A DNA stretch of 60,413 nt from NCBI GenBank assembly GCA_035624355.1, contig DASPRQ010000096.1, forward strand, positions 1 through 60,413. The letters are read 5' to 3'. The notes under the pieces were generated by a model that was not told where the DNA came from, made no database searches, and worked only from the letters and a program-made list of their open reading frames with translations. Below, piece after piece: positions 10,496 through 17,475 of the stretch (position 1 is the first letter of the stretch; each line of letters begins with the position of its first letter). A program made the translations under genes and the position numbers. This DNA is from Usitatibacter sp035624355 (GTDB lineage: Bacteria; Pseudomonadota; Gammaproteobacteria; Burkholderiales; Usitatibacteraceae).

Positions 10496-11164
10496 ATGAA
10501 ACGCACATGGATCACGGCGGCGATCGCGGCCACGTCGCTTGCGGCCGCCGCGTGGGCCCAGTCGCCGTCGGCGCCCGCGGGCGCGGAGCCCGGAGCGGAC
10601 AGCGGCTCGGCGGTGACGGAGCCGGGTCCCGCTGACGGTCCCGGCCAGTGGGGTGGACCGGGCTACGGTCGCGGCATGTGGGGCGGACCCGGCGGCGGTC
10701 CGGGTCCGCGCGGCGGCGGCCCCAGGGCGGGAGGCGCGCCGGGCGATTGCTGGGGTGCCGGCGGTCACGGGCCGGGGTGGGGCCCGGGCGCCATGCGGGG
10801 CTACGGCCAGGGATATGGGCATGGATTGAGTGGCGGCGCGGGTCGCGGCTACGCCCGCGCTCTTGCGAGCCTCGATCTCACCGACGCGCAGCGCGACAAG
10901 ATCGACGAGATCCACAACGAGCAATGGCAGAAGCGCTGGAAGCTCATGGGCGAGATGCACGAGCTCGCCTGGAAGCAGGCCCGCGCCCGGCGCGCAGGCG
11001 CTCCCGAGCAGAGCGAGGCCGACGTGATGAAGGCCTACGACGCGATGGCGTCCCTGCGCCGGCAGATGTTCCAGTCGGCCGTCGAGACGGGCAAGCGCAT
11101 CGAGGCGGTCCTCACGCCCGAGCAGCGCGAGAAGCTGAAGAGCGAGCGGCCGCGCCGGCGATGA
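10496..11164 (+). CDS. Spy/CpxP-like periplasmic protein with Gly-rich N-terminal region
   Basis: 222 residues. A signal peptide (KRTWITAAIAATSLAAAAWA) is followed by a glycine/proline/tryptophan-rich disordered stretch (about 50-120) with repeats of the GPGYGRGMWGGPGG kind. The C-terminal 100 residues are helical and resemble the Spy/CpxP fold: LDLTDAQRDKIDEIHNEQ, then KLMGEMHELAWK and a final TPEQREKL, a common motif of LTxxQ family members. Such proteins are periplasmic chaperones or metal-responsive sensors. A strong SD AAGGAG lies 5 nt before ATG. Two palindromes lie upstream and a hairpin downstream. Confidence 0.78.
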   Translation: MKRTWITAAIAATSLAAAAWAQSPSAPAGAEPGADSGSAVTEPGPADGPGQWGGPGYGRGMWGGPGGGPGPRGGGPRAGGAPGDCWGAGGHGPGWGPGAMRGYGQGYGHGLSGGAGRGYARALASLDLTDAQRDKIDEIHNEQWQKRWKLMGEMHELAWKQARARRAGAPEQSEADVMKAYDAMASLRRQMFQSAVETGKRIEAVLTPEQREKLKSERPRRR

Positions 11165-11194
11165 GCTCTCGCGGGGCCTAGCCTCGCTCCCCGG

Positions 11195-11220
11195 GAAAGG
11201 GCACGGCGACGTGCCCTTTC
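11195..11220. terminator. Hairpin terminator candidate after the Spy-like gene
   Basis: A perfect 10-bp stem, GAAAGGGCAC / GTGCCCTTTC, with a GGCGAC loop lies 30 bases after the stop. The T-run is only the three Ts in the stem, so termination may be weak. The same A3-G3-C stem design recurs after efp. Confidence 0.5.
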
Positions 11221-11267
11221 GCTTGCGCAGTGCGAAACTCGGGGCTGCGCCGGAGGACCCGCGCCGC

Positions 11268-12299
11268 ATGACGAGCCACCTGTTCGAGCCTCGCCTCGTG
11301 AACGACGCCTTCGGCGATCCGGGGCTCTATGTCGATTTTCGCGACGAGCGCCGCGCGCTGCTCGTGGACGTCGGCGACATCGGCGCGCTCGCGCCGCGCA
11401 GCCTCATGCGCCTCACGCACGTGTTCGTGACCCACACCCACATGGACCACTTCTCGGGCTTCGACCGCCTGCTCGCGGTGGTGCTCGGGCGGAAGGAGCG
11501 GCTCGCCTTCCTCGGCGGTCCCGGGTTCGTGGACCAGGTCGAGCACAAGTTGCGCGCCTACACCTGGAACGTGGTCCATCGCTACGAGGTGGAGCTGGTG
11601 ATCGAGGCGCTCGAGGTGGGCCTCGACGGTCACGGACGGCGCGCCTCGTTCTCCAGCCGCCGGCGCTTCGAGCGCGAGGAAGGCGGGGCCTTCGAGCCCT
11701 CGGGAGACGTCCTGCACGACGAGGCGGCCTTCCGCGTGCGCGGCCGGCTCGTGGACCACGACATCCCGTGCCTTTCGTTCGCGATCGAGGAGAAGGCGCA
11801 CGTGAGGGTCGACCGGGATCGCGTGGCGGGGCTGGGCTTCACGCCGGGCGCGTGGCTGCGGGCGCTGAAGCAGGCGGTGCTCGCGGGGGCGCCCGACGCC
11901 GCGCCGATCGAGGTGCGCTGGCGCGACCGCGACGGCGAGCACCGGGCCGTGCGCACCGTGGGCGAGCTTCGTCCCGTCGTCCTCGACGTGGTGGCGGGGC
12001 GGCGCATCGGATACGCGACCGACCTGCGCTTCACGGAGGCGAACGTGCGAGCGCTCGGGGAGCTCCTCGCGGGCGTGGACGTGCTCTACATCGAGAGCGT
12101 CTTCCTCGACCGCGACGCGGACCAGGCCGCGCGCAAGAACCACCTCACCGCGCGCCAGGCGGGCACCATCGCCCGCGCCGTCGGCGCGCGCTCGATCGTG
12201 CCCTTCCACTTCTCGCCGCGCTACGAAGGCCGCGCGGAGGAGCTGCGCTCCGAGGCGCTCGCCGCCTGGAAGGCTACTTCCCCTCCGTGCAGCGGATGA
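11268..12299 (+). CDS. MBL-fold metallohydrolase, RNase Z-like
   Basis: 343 residues. The metallo-beta-lactamase signature HTHMDH is at 56-61, followed by FSGFDRLL as in tRNase Z-like proteins. Further ligands are suggested by VDHDIPCLSF, YATDLRF and the C-terminal PFHFSPRY. Family members cleave RNA or small phosphodiesters in the cytoplasm, and the actual substrate is unknown. I start at ATG 11268 because GGAGG lies 11 nt before it and an upstream in-frame GTG (11211) falls inside the preceding hairpin. The 3' end overlaps the convergent small gene by 26 bases. Confidence 0.85.
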   Translation: MTSHLFEPRLVNDAFGDPGLYVDFRDERRALLVDVGDIGALAPRSLMRLTHVFVTHTHMDHFSGFDRLLAVVLGRKERLAFLGGPGFVDQVEHKLRAYTWNVVHRYEVELVIEALEVGLDGHGRRASFSSRRRFEREEGGAFEPSGDVLHDEAAFRVRGRLVDHDIPCLSFAIEEKAHVRVDRDRVAGLGFTPGAWLRALKQAVLAGAPDAAPIEVRWRDRDGEHRAVRTVGELRPVVLDVVAGRRIGYATDLRFTEANVRALGELLAGVDVLYIESVFLDRDADQAARKNHLTARQAGTIARAVGARSIVPFHFSPRYEGRAEELRSEALAAWKATSPPCSG

Positions 12300-12573
12300 C
12301 TTCCTCGTCGGTCGCGAGGTCGAGGCAATGCCGCATGTCGCGGTCGCGACCGGGGATCCGGGCGTGCGCCTTGGCCATGCGCAGCTTCGGAGCGGCGGGC
12401 TCGGCGCCGGGAAGGGCCTCGCTCGCCTTCGCGGGGGCCGCTTTCGGCGGGGCGGATTTCGCGGGCTCGGCCTTCGTTCCCTTCGGGGCTTCGGCGGCCT
12501 GCGCGAGGCGCGCGGAAGCGCACAACGCGACGAGGCAGGCGGCCGCGATCGCTGCGGGGATCCTGGGATTCAT
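12274..12573 (-). CDS. Small secreted Ala/Pro/Lys-rich protein
   Basis: 99 residues from an ATG with a strong SD (AAGGAGG). A signal peptide (MNPRIPAAIAAACLVALCAS...) is followed by a low-complexity Ala/Pro/Lys/Glu linker and a C-terminal part with two Cys (MRHCLDLATDEEVIRCTEGK), which may form a disulfide. I do not recognise the family, though short tails of this HCLDL...C type occur in small exported proteobacterial proteins. Its end overlaps the convergent MBL-fold gene by 26 bases. Confidence 0.72.
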   Translation of the reverse strand: MNPRIPAAIAAACLVALCASARLAQAAEAPKGTKAEPAKSAPPKAAPAKASEALPGAEPAAPKLRMAKAHARIPGRDRDMRHCLDLATDEEVIRCTEGK

Positions 12574-12622
12574 GGGGCCTCCTTGGAAAGGCACGCGGGG
12601 GCAGTCTACACCCGGGACGCGG

Positions 12623-13741
12623 TCACTCGCTCACGAGGCGGATGAGCGTGATCTCCGAAGGGATCCCGAAGCGCATGGGCGGGCCCCAATAGCCCGTGCC
12701 CCGGTTGATGTAGACCCACATGCGCCCGAGGCGGTTGAGGCCGGCGGTGAACGGCTGCTGCAGGCGCACGAGCAGGTTCCACGGCCAGAATTGCCCGCCG
12801 TGGGTGTGGCCGGAGAGCTGCAGGTCGAAGCCCGCCCGGGCGGCGAGCGGCGCGGAGCGGGGCTGGTGGGCGAGGAGGAGCTTGAGCGCCCCGGGCGGCG
12901 CGCCCTCGGCCGCCGCCACGGGATCGCTCTCGTGCGCGGGATCGAAGTGGTGCGCCGCGTAGTCGGTCACGCCCGCCACCGCGAGCGCCGCCCCGTCGTG
13001 GTCGATCACGACGTGCTCGTTGAGGAGCACGCGCGTGCCCAGGCGGCGCAGCTCCCGCACCCAACCGTGCACGCCCGAGTAGTACTCGTGGTTGCCCGTC
13101 ACGACATAGGTGCCGTGGCGCGACCGCAGCGCCGCGAGCGGCTGGGTGTGCACGGCGAGCTCCGTCACGCTTCCGTCCACGAGGTCGCCCGTGATCGCCA
13201 CCATGTCGGCCTCGAGCCGGTTCACGCGCTCGACGACCTTCTCGACGAAGCGCCGCCGGATCGTGGGGCCCACGTGCAGGTCGCTGATCTGCGCGATCGT
13301 GAAGCCCTCGAGCTGGGGAGCGAGCCCGGCCACGGGAACCTCGACGTCGACCACCGAGGCCACGCGCCGCGCCATGAGATATCCCACGATCGTGACGACC
13401 GCGGTCGTCGCGATTGCGCCGATCGCCGAGCCGCGCGTCCACGCCGCATGCGCGGACGGCTCGAGGAGGAGGCCGGCCACCACGAGGCCCGCGTCCCGGG
13501 CGAGGGTGAGCAGCAGCAGCCAGGAAAAGAAGCCCACGGTACCCCAGCGCAGGAGGAGCTTCCGGGGTCCCAGGCGGCGGGCCATCCGGAAGCCCTTGGG
13601 CAGGAGCCAGAGGGAGGCGGCCAGGGCGGCCGCCCCGGCCCAGCGCACGTCGGGCCCGAAAGGCGCCAACAGGCGCACCCCGATGTAGGCGTGGAGGAGG
13701 GCGAGGATCGCGACGAGGCGTCCTGGGAAGGCGGCGGCCAT
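12623..13741 (-). CDS. Membrane-anchored calcineurin-like metallophosphoesterase
   Basis: 372 residues. The N-terminal third has about four hydrophobic helices. The C-terminal phosphoesterase domain carries all the usual metal motifs in order: QISDLHVG, TGDLVDG, GNHEYY, LAHQPR and SGHTHGGQ. Proteins with this layout (YaeI/YkuE-like) hydrolyse phosphodiesters or pyrophosphates at the inner membrane, with the substrate usually unknown. I start at ATG 13741 and reject a longer frame reading into the cytochrome b561 gene. It is divergent from that gene with 71 bases between. Confidence 0.88.
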   Translation of the reverse strand: MAAAFPGRLVAILALLHAYIGVRLLAPFGPDVRWAGAAALAASLWLLPKGFRMARRLGPRKLLLRWGTVGFFSWLLLLTLARDAGLVVAGLLLEPSAHAAWTRGSAIGAIATTAVVTIVGYLMARRVASVVDVEVPVAGLAPQLEGFTIAQISDLHVGPTIRRRFVEKVVERVNRLEADMVAITGDLVDGSVTELAVHTQPLAALRSRHGTYVVTGNHEYYSGVHGWVRELRRLGTRVLLNEHVVIDHDGAALAVAGVTDYAAHHFDPAHESDPVAAAEGAPPGALKLLLAHQPRSAPLAARAGFDLQLSGHTHGGQFWPWNLLVRLQQPFTAGLNRLGRMWVYINRGTGYWGPPMRFGIPSEITLIRLVSE

Positions 13742-13812
13742 GGTCCCCAGATGGGGCCGTTCGGCCGGATTGCTACCATGGCGGGAGCCCCGCATCCTTC
13801 GAAGGACACCGA

Positions 13813-14400
13813 ATGAGCGAGCCTTCCCGGCCCGAGCGCTACGGCGTGCTCGCCCAGGTCCTGCATTGGACCACGGCCGTGCTGGTGGTGGTCGCGTTTT
13901 CCTACGGGCCGGGCGGCTCCGAGCAGCGCGTCTATTCGGCTGCGAAGGATTTCGACCGCCAGCTGCACGAGACGCTGGGCTTCGCGATCCTCGCCCTGAG
14001 TGTGGCGAGGGTGCTTTGGAGGCTCGTCGACGTCCGCCCCGGGCCTCCGTCCGTGCCCCGCTCGATGGAGCTCGCCGCGAAGGCGGTGCAGGCACTGCTC
14101 TACGCGCTGCTTTTCGCGCTGCCGCTCACTTCCGTCGCGGGGGCCTGGCTCGAAGGCCATCCCCTCACGCTCCTCGCGGGCGTGCGCATCGACCCTTGGA
14201 TCGGCCCGTCCCACGACCTGGGGCACGCCCTGGCGACCGTCCACGGCTGGCTCGGCGACGCGATCCTCTGGCTCGCGGGGTTCCACGCGGCGGCCGCGAT
14301 CTACCACCACGCCGTCCTGAGGGACGGGGTGCTGCTTTCCATGCTTCCGGCGGGGTGGCTAGCCTCCCGGCGGAAGGATGGGTACAATCCGGGCCGTTAA
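13813..14400 (+). CDS. Cytochrome b561 family protein
   Basis: 195 residues with four hydrophobic helices. Conserved His residues for two b-type haems appear in VLHWTTA near the N-terminus, QLHETLGF in helix 2, VHGWLGD, and FHAAAAIYHHAVLRDGVL in the last helix. These di-haem inner-membrane proteins carry electrons between the quinone pool and acceptors such as superoxide. A TACCAT -10-like hexamer lies at 13774-13779. Confidence 0.9.
   Translation: MSEPSRPERYGVLAQVLHWTTAVLVVVAFSYGPGGSEQRVYSAAKDFDRQLHETLGFAILALSVARVLWRLVDVRPGPPSVPRSMELAAKAVQALLYALLFALPLTSVAGAWLEGHPLTLLAGVRIDPWIGPSHDLGHALATVHGWLGDAILWLAGFHAAAAIYHHAVLRDGVLLSMLPAGWLASRRKDGYNPGR
14383..14388 (+). promoter_or_regulatory. Putative -10 element for the HD-GYP/LuxR operon
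   Basis: TACAAT (5 of 6 sigma70 -10 bases) lies 30 nt upstream of ATG 14419, inside the end of the cytochrome b561 gene. A convincing -35 is not visible. Confidence 0.4.
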
Positions 14401-14418
14401 CGAGAATTAAGCGTTCGG

Positions 14419-16188
14419 ATGACCGCTGCAGCAGCCGTTCGCGACCCGCCTCCTGCCCTGGAGCCTTTGCGGGAAATCCAGCTCCGCCTCGCCGATCTGG
14501 GGAGGGCGGAGCTCGCTGCATTGCTCTCGCCGGTCGTCGAACGCCTGCGCGAGCCGCTGCCCCCGGGCGAGCTTGCGACGGCTGCGCGCTACGCCATCGA
14601 CTTCTGCCGGGAGCTCTACGGAAACGCGCGGTCGGGCGACGCGCTTCCCCTCGCGCGCGCGGTGCTCTTCCAGGCGTCGATGGCGAACGACCCCGTCCTC
14701 GAGCGCCGCGCGTGCAACGTCTGCGGCCTGCTCGCGGCGGACACGGGCGACGTCGTGGAGGCGGTCGAGCACTACGTCAAAGCCCTGAGGGTCGCGGGCG
14801 GCGACCGCTTCGAATCGAGCGGAATCTGGAACAACATCGGCCTCGCGATGGGCATCGCCGGCAACTACGAGATGGCGGGGCGGTGCTACCAGCGGGCGAT
14901 CGATCTGGTGGGGACCGGGGCCGGTCCGCTCTACGTTCGCTACGCGGCCTGCATCAACCTCGCGCAGAGCCAGCTCGAAACGGGAGCCCATCGGGAAGGC
15001 CTGTCGTCAGCCGAGCGGGCCAAGAGCGAGGAGACCGCTCAACTGCGCGCCGCCGATGCCATGGGTCCGCTGCGGTTGCGCAGGAACCTCGTGCGGCTGC
15101 TGGTGGCGCTCGGGCGAATCCCGGAGGCCGAGCCGTACGTCTCCGAGGCCGCGGCGCTCGGGAAGGCGATCGGCACGCCGCGCGCGGCCATCGCCGCCGC
15201 CCTGGCGAGGTCGGCCTACGAGCTCGCGGCAGGGCGCACGGACGTCGCGCTGACCCGTCTCGAGGCGGCGCTCACCCGGGCGCGGGAAGTGCCCGCGGCG
15301 CTTCGCGATACGCTCGCTAGCCTCGCCCGCGCGGAGGAGGAAGCGGGAAACTCCGAGCGCGCCCTCCTGCGTCTCGGCGAGCTGTCGGAGCACGTCTACC
15401 GGTCCGCCGTCGAGCGGGCGCGCGGGCACGTCGAGCTCGCCACGCTGGGCGGACCCGAGTGGATCTCCCTGGATCACGCGCGCGAGCAGGCGCGGGCGCG
15501 CCTCGTTTCGAAAGTCGCGCCGGCGCGTCAGCCCGAAGGCTGGGCGGTGCTCGACCGCCTCGCCGTGAGCGCCGCGATGCGCATCGACAGGACCGGCTGG
15601 CACGGCAAGCGGGTCGGGGCCCTTTCGAAGGCGCTCGCGATCGCGAGCGGGGTCGACCCGCTGCGCGCGCTGGAAATCGGGCTCGCCGCGGAGGTCCACG
15701 ACATCGGCATGCTCTCCGTGCCGGAGGAGATCCTCGCGAAGAAGACGCCGCTCACGGGCGCGGAGCGCGCGATCGTCCGGCGTCACGTCGACGCGGGCGC
15801 CGAGATGCTGAGCGACGATCGCCATCCGCGGGTCTTCCTCGCGCGGGAGATCGTGCGCTACCACCACGCCCGCTGGGACGGCTGCGGCTACCCGGAGCGC
15901 GTGGGCGGCCGCTTCATTCCCTTCGCGGCGCGCGTGTGCGCGATCGCCGACGCATACGACGCCATGGTCTTCGGCCTGGACTCGTGCGCCGCGACGCCCA
16001 TGGACCGGGCGCTCGCGGAGCTGCGCCGCGAGGCGGGAGGGCAGTTCGATCCCGAGCTGGTCGCGACCTTCGACCGGCTCGTGCGGTCGGAAACGGAGGA
16101 CCTCGGGGTGGACCTCGCGTCCGCCTCCGGGATGGAAGGGTTCCAGGAGCTCGTCAACGCATTGCAGGAAGATCGGGGGTTCGTATGA
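14419..16188 (+). CDS. TPR-like plus HD-GYP domain protein with atypical signature
   Basis: 589 residues. Residues about 45-360 are helical repeats of TPR type (AVEHYVKALRVAGG, WNNIGLAMGIAGNYEMAGRC, ACINLAQSQLETGAHREGLS). Residues about 380-570 form an HD-GYP domain, the family of cyclic-di-GMP phosphodiesterases: HD at 427-428, HVDAGAEM, HH at 482-483, DGCGYP at 487-492 and ADAYDAM. Two positions deviate: the usual HDIGK is HDIGM, and HHExxDGxGYP reads HHARWDGCGYP. Metal ligands remain, so activity is possible but altered. It is translationally coupled to the next gene by an ATGA overlap, and the TPR part probably binds a partner protein. Confidence 0.87.
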   Translation: MTAAAAVRDPPPALEPLREIQLRLADLGRAELAALLSPVVERLREPLPPGELATAARYAIDFCRELYGNARSGDALPLARAVLFQASMANDPVLERRACNVCGLLAADTGDVVEAVEHYVKALRVAGGDRFESSGIWNNIGLAMGIAGNYEMAGRCYQRAIDLVGTGAGPLYVRYAACINLAQSQLETGAHREGLSSAERAKSEETAQLRAADAMGPLRLRRNLVRLLVALGRIPEAEPYVSEAAALGKAIGTPRAAIAAALARSAYELAAGRTDVALTRLEAALTRAREVPAALRDTLASLARAEEEAGNSERALLRLGELSEHVYRSAVERARGHVELATLGGPEWISLDHAREQARARLVSKVAPARQPEGWAVLDRLAVSAAMRIDRTGWHGKRVGALSKALAIASGVDPLRALEIGLAAEVHDIGMLSVPEEILAKKTPLTGAERAIVRRHVDAGAEMLSDDRHPRVFLAREIVRYHHARWDGCGYPERVGGRFIPFAARVCAIADAYDAMVFGLDSCAATPMDRALAELRREAGGQFDPELVATFDRLVRSETEDLGVDLASASGMEGFQELVNALQEDRGFV

Positions 16189-17156
16189 AAGGCACGGGCA
16201 TCGACGCGAAGGGGCAGCGCATGCTGGAGCTGCTCGCCGAGGGCGCTTCGGCGCGGGTCGTCGCGCGCAAGATGGGCTACAGCGAGGGCACCACCCGCGT
16301 GTATCTCCACAACCTCTACCGTGCCATCGGCGTGGGCAACAAGACCGAGGCGGTGATCTGGTACCTCAACCGCGCGCGGCCCGCGGAGGCGCGGCCAGCG
16401 CCGTCTCTGCCTTCCGTCGCGCCGTCGCTCGCCGGCCCCGACGCATCGACCGCCTCTTTCGGCGAGATGGCGCTCGCGGAGGACCTCTACACGGCCCTCG
16501 GCGCCATGAGCGGCTTCATCGGCCCCTACGGGCACGTGTGGGAGGCGGGGCTGCGGCTGAAGGGCGCCTCGCTCGACGAGAAGCTCGTGCCGCGCCGCGC
16601 GCAGTCGCGCCTGCTCTGGCGCGCCCTCCTCAAGGGCGACTTCGGCTACGGGAAGATGCTCCACGACGACGGTGCCGCCGAGCGGATGGTCGTCGACGCC
16701 CCATCGGATGCCGTGATCCTTGCGGCCCTGCTGCTGCTGGGGGGCTACACGGCGGCCGGCGAGCGCGTCGCCTCGCACCTCGCCCTCAAGCGCAAGGGCG
16801 CCGCGGGCATCAGCGCGCGCGAGGCGAGCTTGCTGCGGGCGCTGCGCGATTCGGTGGAAGGCGATGGCGAAGCGGGGTTGGCGGCGCTCCACGAGCTGGC
16901 GAGCGAGAGCGGCAGGGCCTCCCCGGTGAAGCAGGAGGCCATGGTCGCCCTGTTCCACGCGTATCGCGCCCGCCGGGATGGCGAGCGCGCCCGCGCGACC
17001 GCCGACTGCGTCTGGGCCGAGGCGGAATCGGCCCGGCAGCAGCTCGAGGCCATGGGCGTGCGTCCCCTCGCGCGCGAGGCCTCGCTGCCTCGTCCGGCGA
17101 GGGTTTCCGCAAGGGAGTCGTCCACGGCGCGCGAGCGGGCGGCGGCCGGCCGCTAG
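16185..17156 (+). CDS. Regulator with N-terminal LuxR/GerE-type helix-turn-helix
   Basis: 323 residues. A GerE-type DNA-binding domain fills residues 5-65: MLELLAEGASARVVARKMG, YSEGTTRVYLHNLYRAIGVG and NKTEAVIWYLNR. In classical LuxR proteins this domain is C-terminal; here it is first, followed by an Ala/Pro linker (66-90) and an approximately 220-residue helical domain I do not recognise (FGEMALAEDLYTALGAMSGF onward). No receiver aspartate pattern is visible. The ATG overlaps the HD-GYP stop in an ATGA junction, so the two are made together and may interact. It probably regulates the neighbouring kinase or small gene (inference). Confidence 0.82.
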   Translation: MKGTGIDAKGQRMLELLAEGASARVVARKMGYSEGTTRVYLHNLYRAIGVGNKTEAVIWYLNRARPAEARPAPSLPSVAPSLAGPDASTASFGEMALAEDLYTALGAMSGFIGPYGHVWEAGLRLKGASLDEKLVPRRAQSRLLWRALLKGDFGYGKMLHDDGAAERMVVDAPSDAVILAALLLLGGYTAAGERVASHLALKRKGAAGISAREASLLRALRDSVEGDGEAGLAALHELASESGRASPVKQEAMVALFHAYRARRDGERARATADCVWAEAESARQQLEAMGVRPLAREASLPRPARVSARESSTARERAAAGR

Positions 17157-17178
17157 GCCACCGCCCTCGCGCTTCCGG

Positions 17179-17340
17179 TCAGAGCCACACCGGCTGACCG
17201 TCGCCGCCGGCGACCCATCCGAGCTCGAGGTCGCGCAGGATGCGCAGCTGGCTATCCGCGGTGGCAGCCGCGGTCCGGATGTCCTCGATCTCGCGCGCAA
17301 AGTCGTTCGAAAGCTCCTGCGCCGTCCTGGTCTGGTTCAT
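17179..17340 (-). CDS. Small hypothetical protein (53 aa) of the signalling island
   Basis: 53 residues from ATG with a GAGAGGAAAA SD a few bases upstream. Residues 5-42 are predicted helical and charged (TAQELSNDFAREIEDIRTAA, SQLRILRDLELG); the C-terminus is GWVAGGDGQPVWL. No family is recognised. The gene is convergent with the LuxR-type gene and divergent from the kinase gene. A near -10 hexamer (AATACT on the minus strand, 17406-17411) lies directly beside the 17417-17445 inverted repeat, so its promoter is probably controlled there. A role as a small interacting regulator is a guess. Confidence 0.62.
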   Translation of the reverse strand: MNQTRTAQELSNDFAREIEDIRTAAATADSQLRILRDLELGWVAGGDGQPVWL

Positions 17341-17416
17341 CGCTTTTCCTCTCCAGTAGGTTGATTGGGGGTTGGGGTCCGGTCCCCGGAGCGGGGACGC
17401 GGCGTAGTATTGCAAA

Positions 17417-17445
17417 CGTTAATTGACACCGCAAGTCAATTAACG
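17417..17445. promoter_or_regulatory. Perfect 11-bp inverted repeat over divergent promoters
   Basis: CGTTAATTGAC and its exact reverse complement GTCAATTAACG flank a 7-base centre ACCGCAA. The AT-rich arms stand out in the GC-rich surroundings. The left arm contains a consensus -35 TTGACA (17423-17428) for the kinase gene, followed after 17 bp by CAAGCT at 17446-17451 as a weak -10. On the other strand TTGCGG/AATACT could serve the small gene. The layout is that of an operator for a dimeric regulator controlling both genes. Confidence 0.7.
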
Positions 17446-17475
17446 CAAGCTAACCACCCAGAGAGGATAGCCCAC

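Noticed and set aside
13742..14095. Long N-terminal extension of the metallophosphoesterase frame
   Set aside because: It runs antisense through the cytochrome b561 gene and is Arg/Pro-rich shadow sequence. ATG 13741 gives the normal membrane start.
17365..17475. Upstream extension of the kinase gene
   Set aside because: It would translate the 17417-17445 palindrome and the promoter, and the TTG at 17476 has a good SD.
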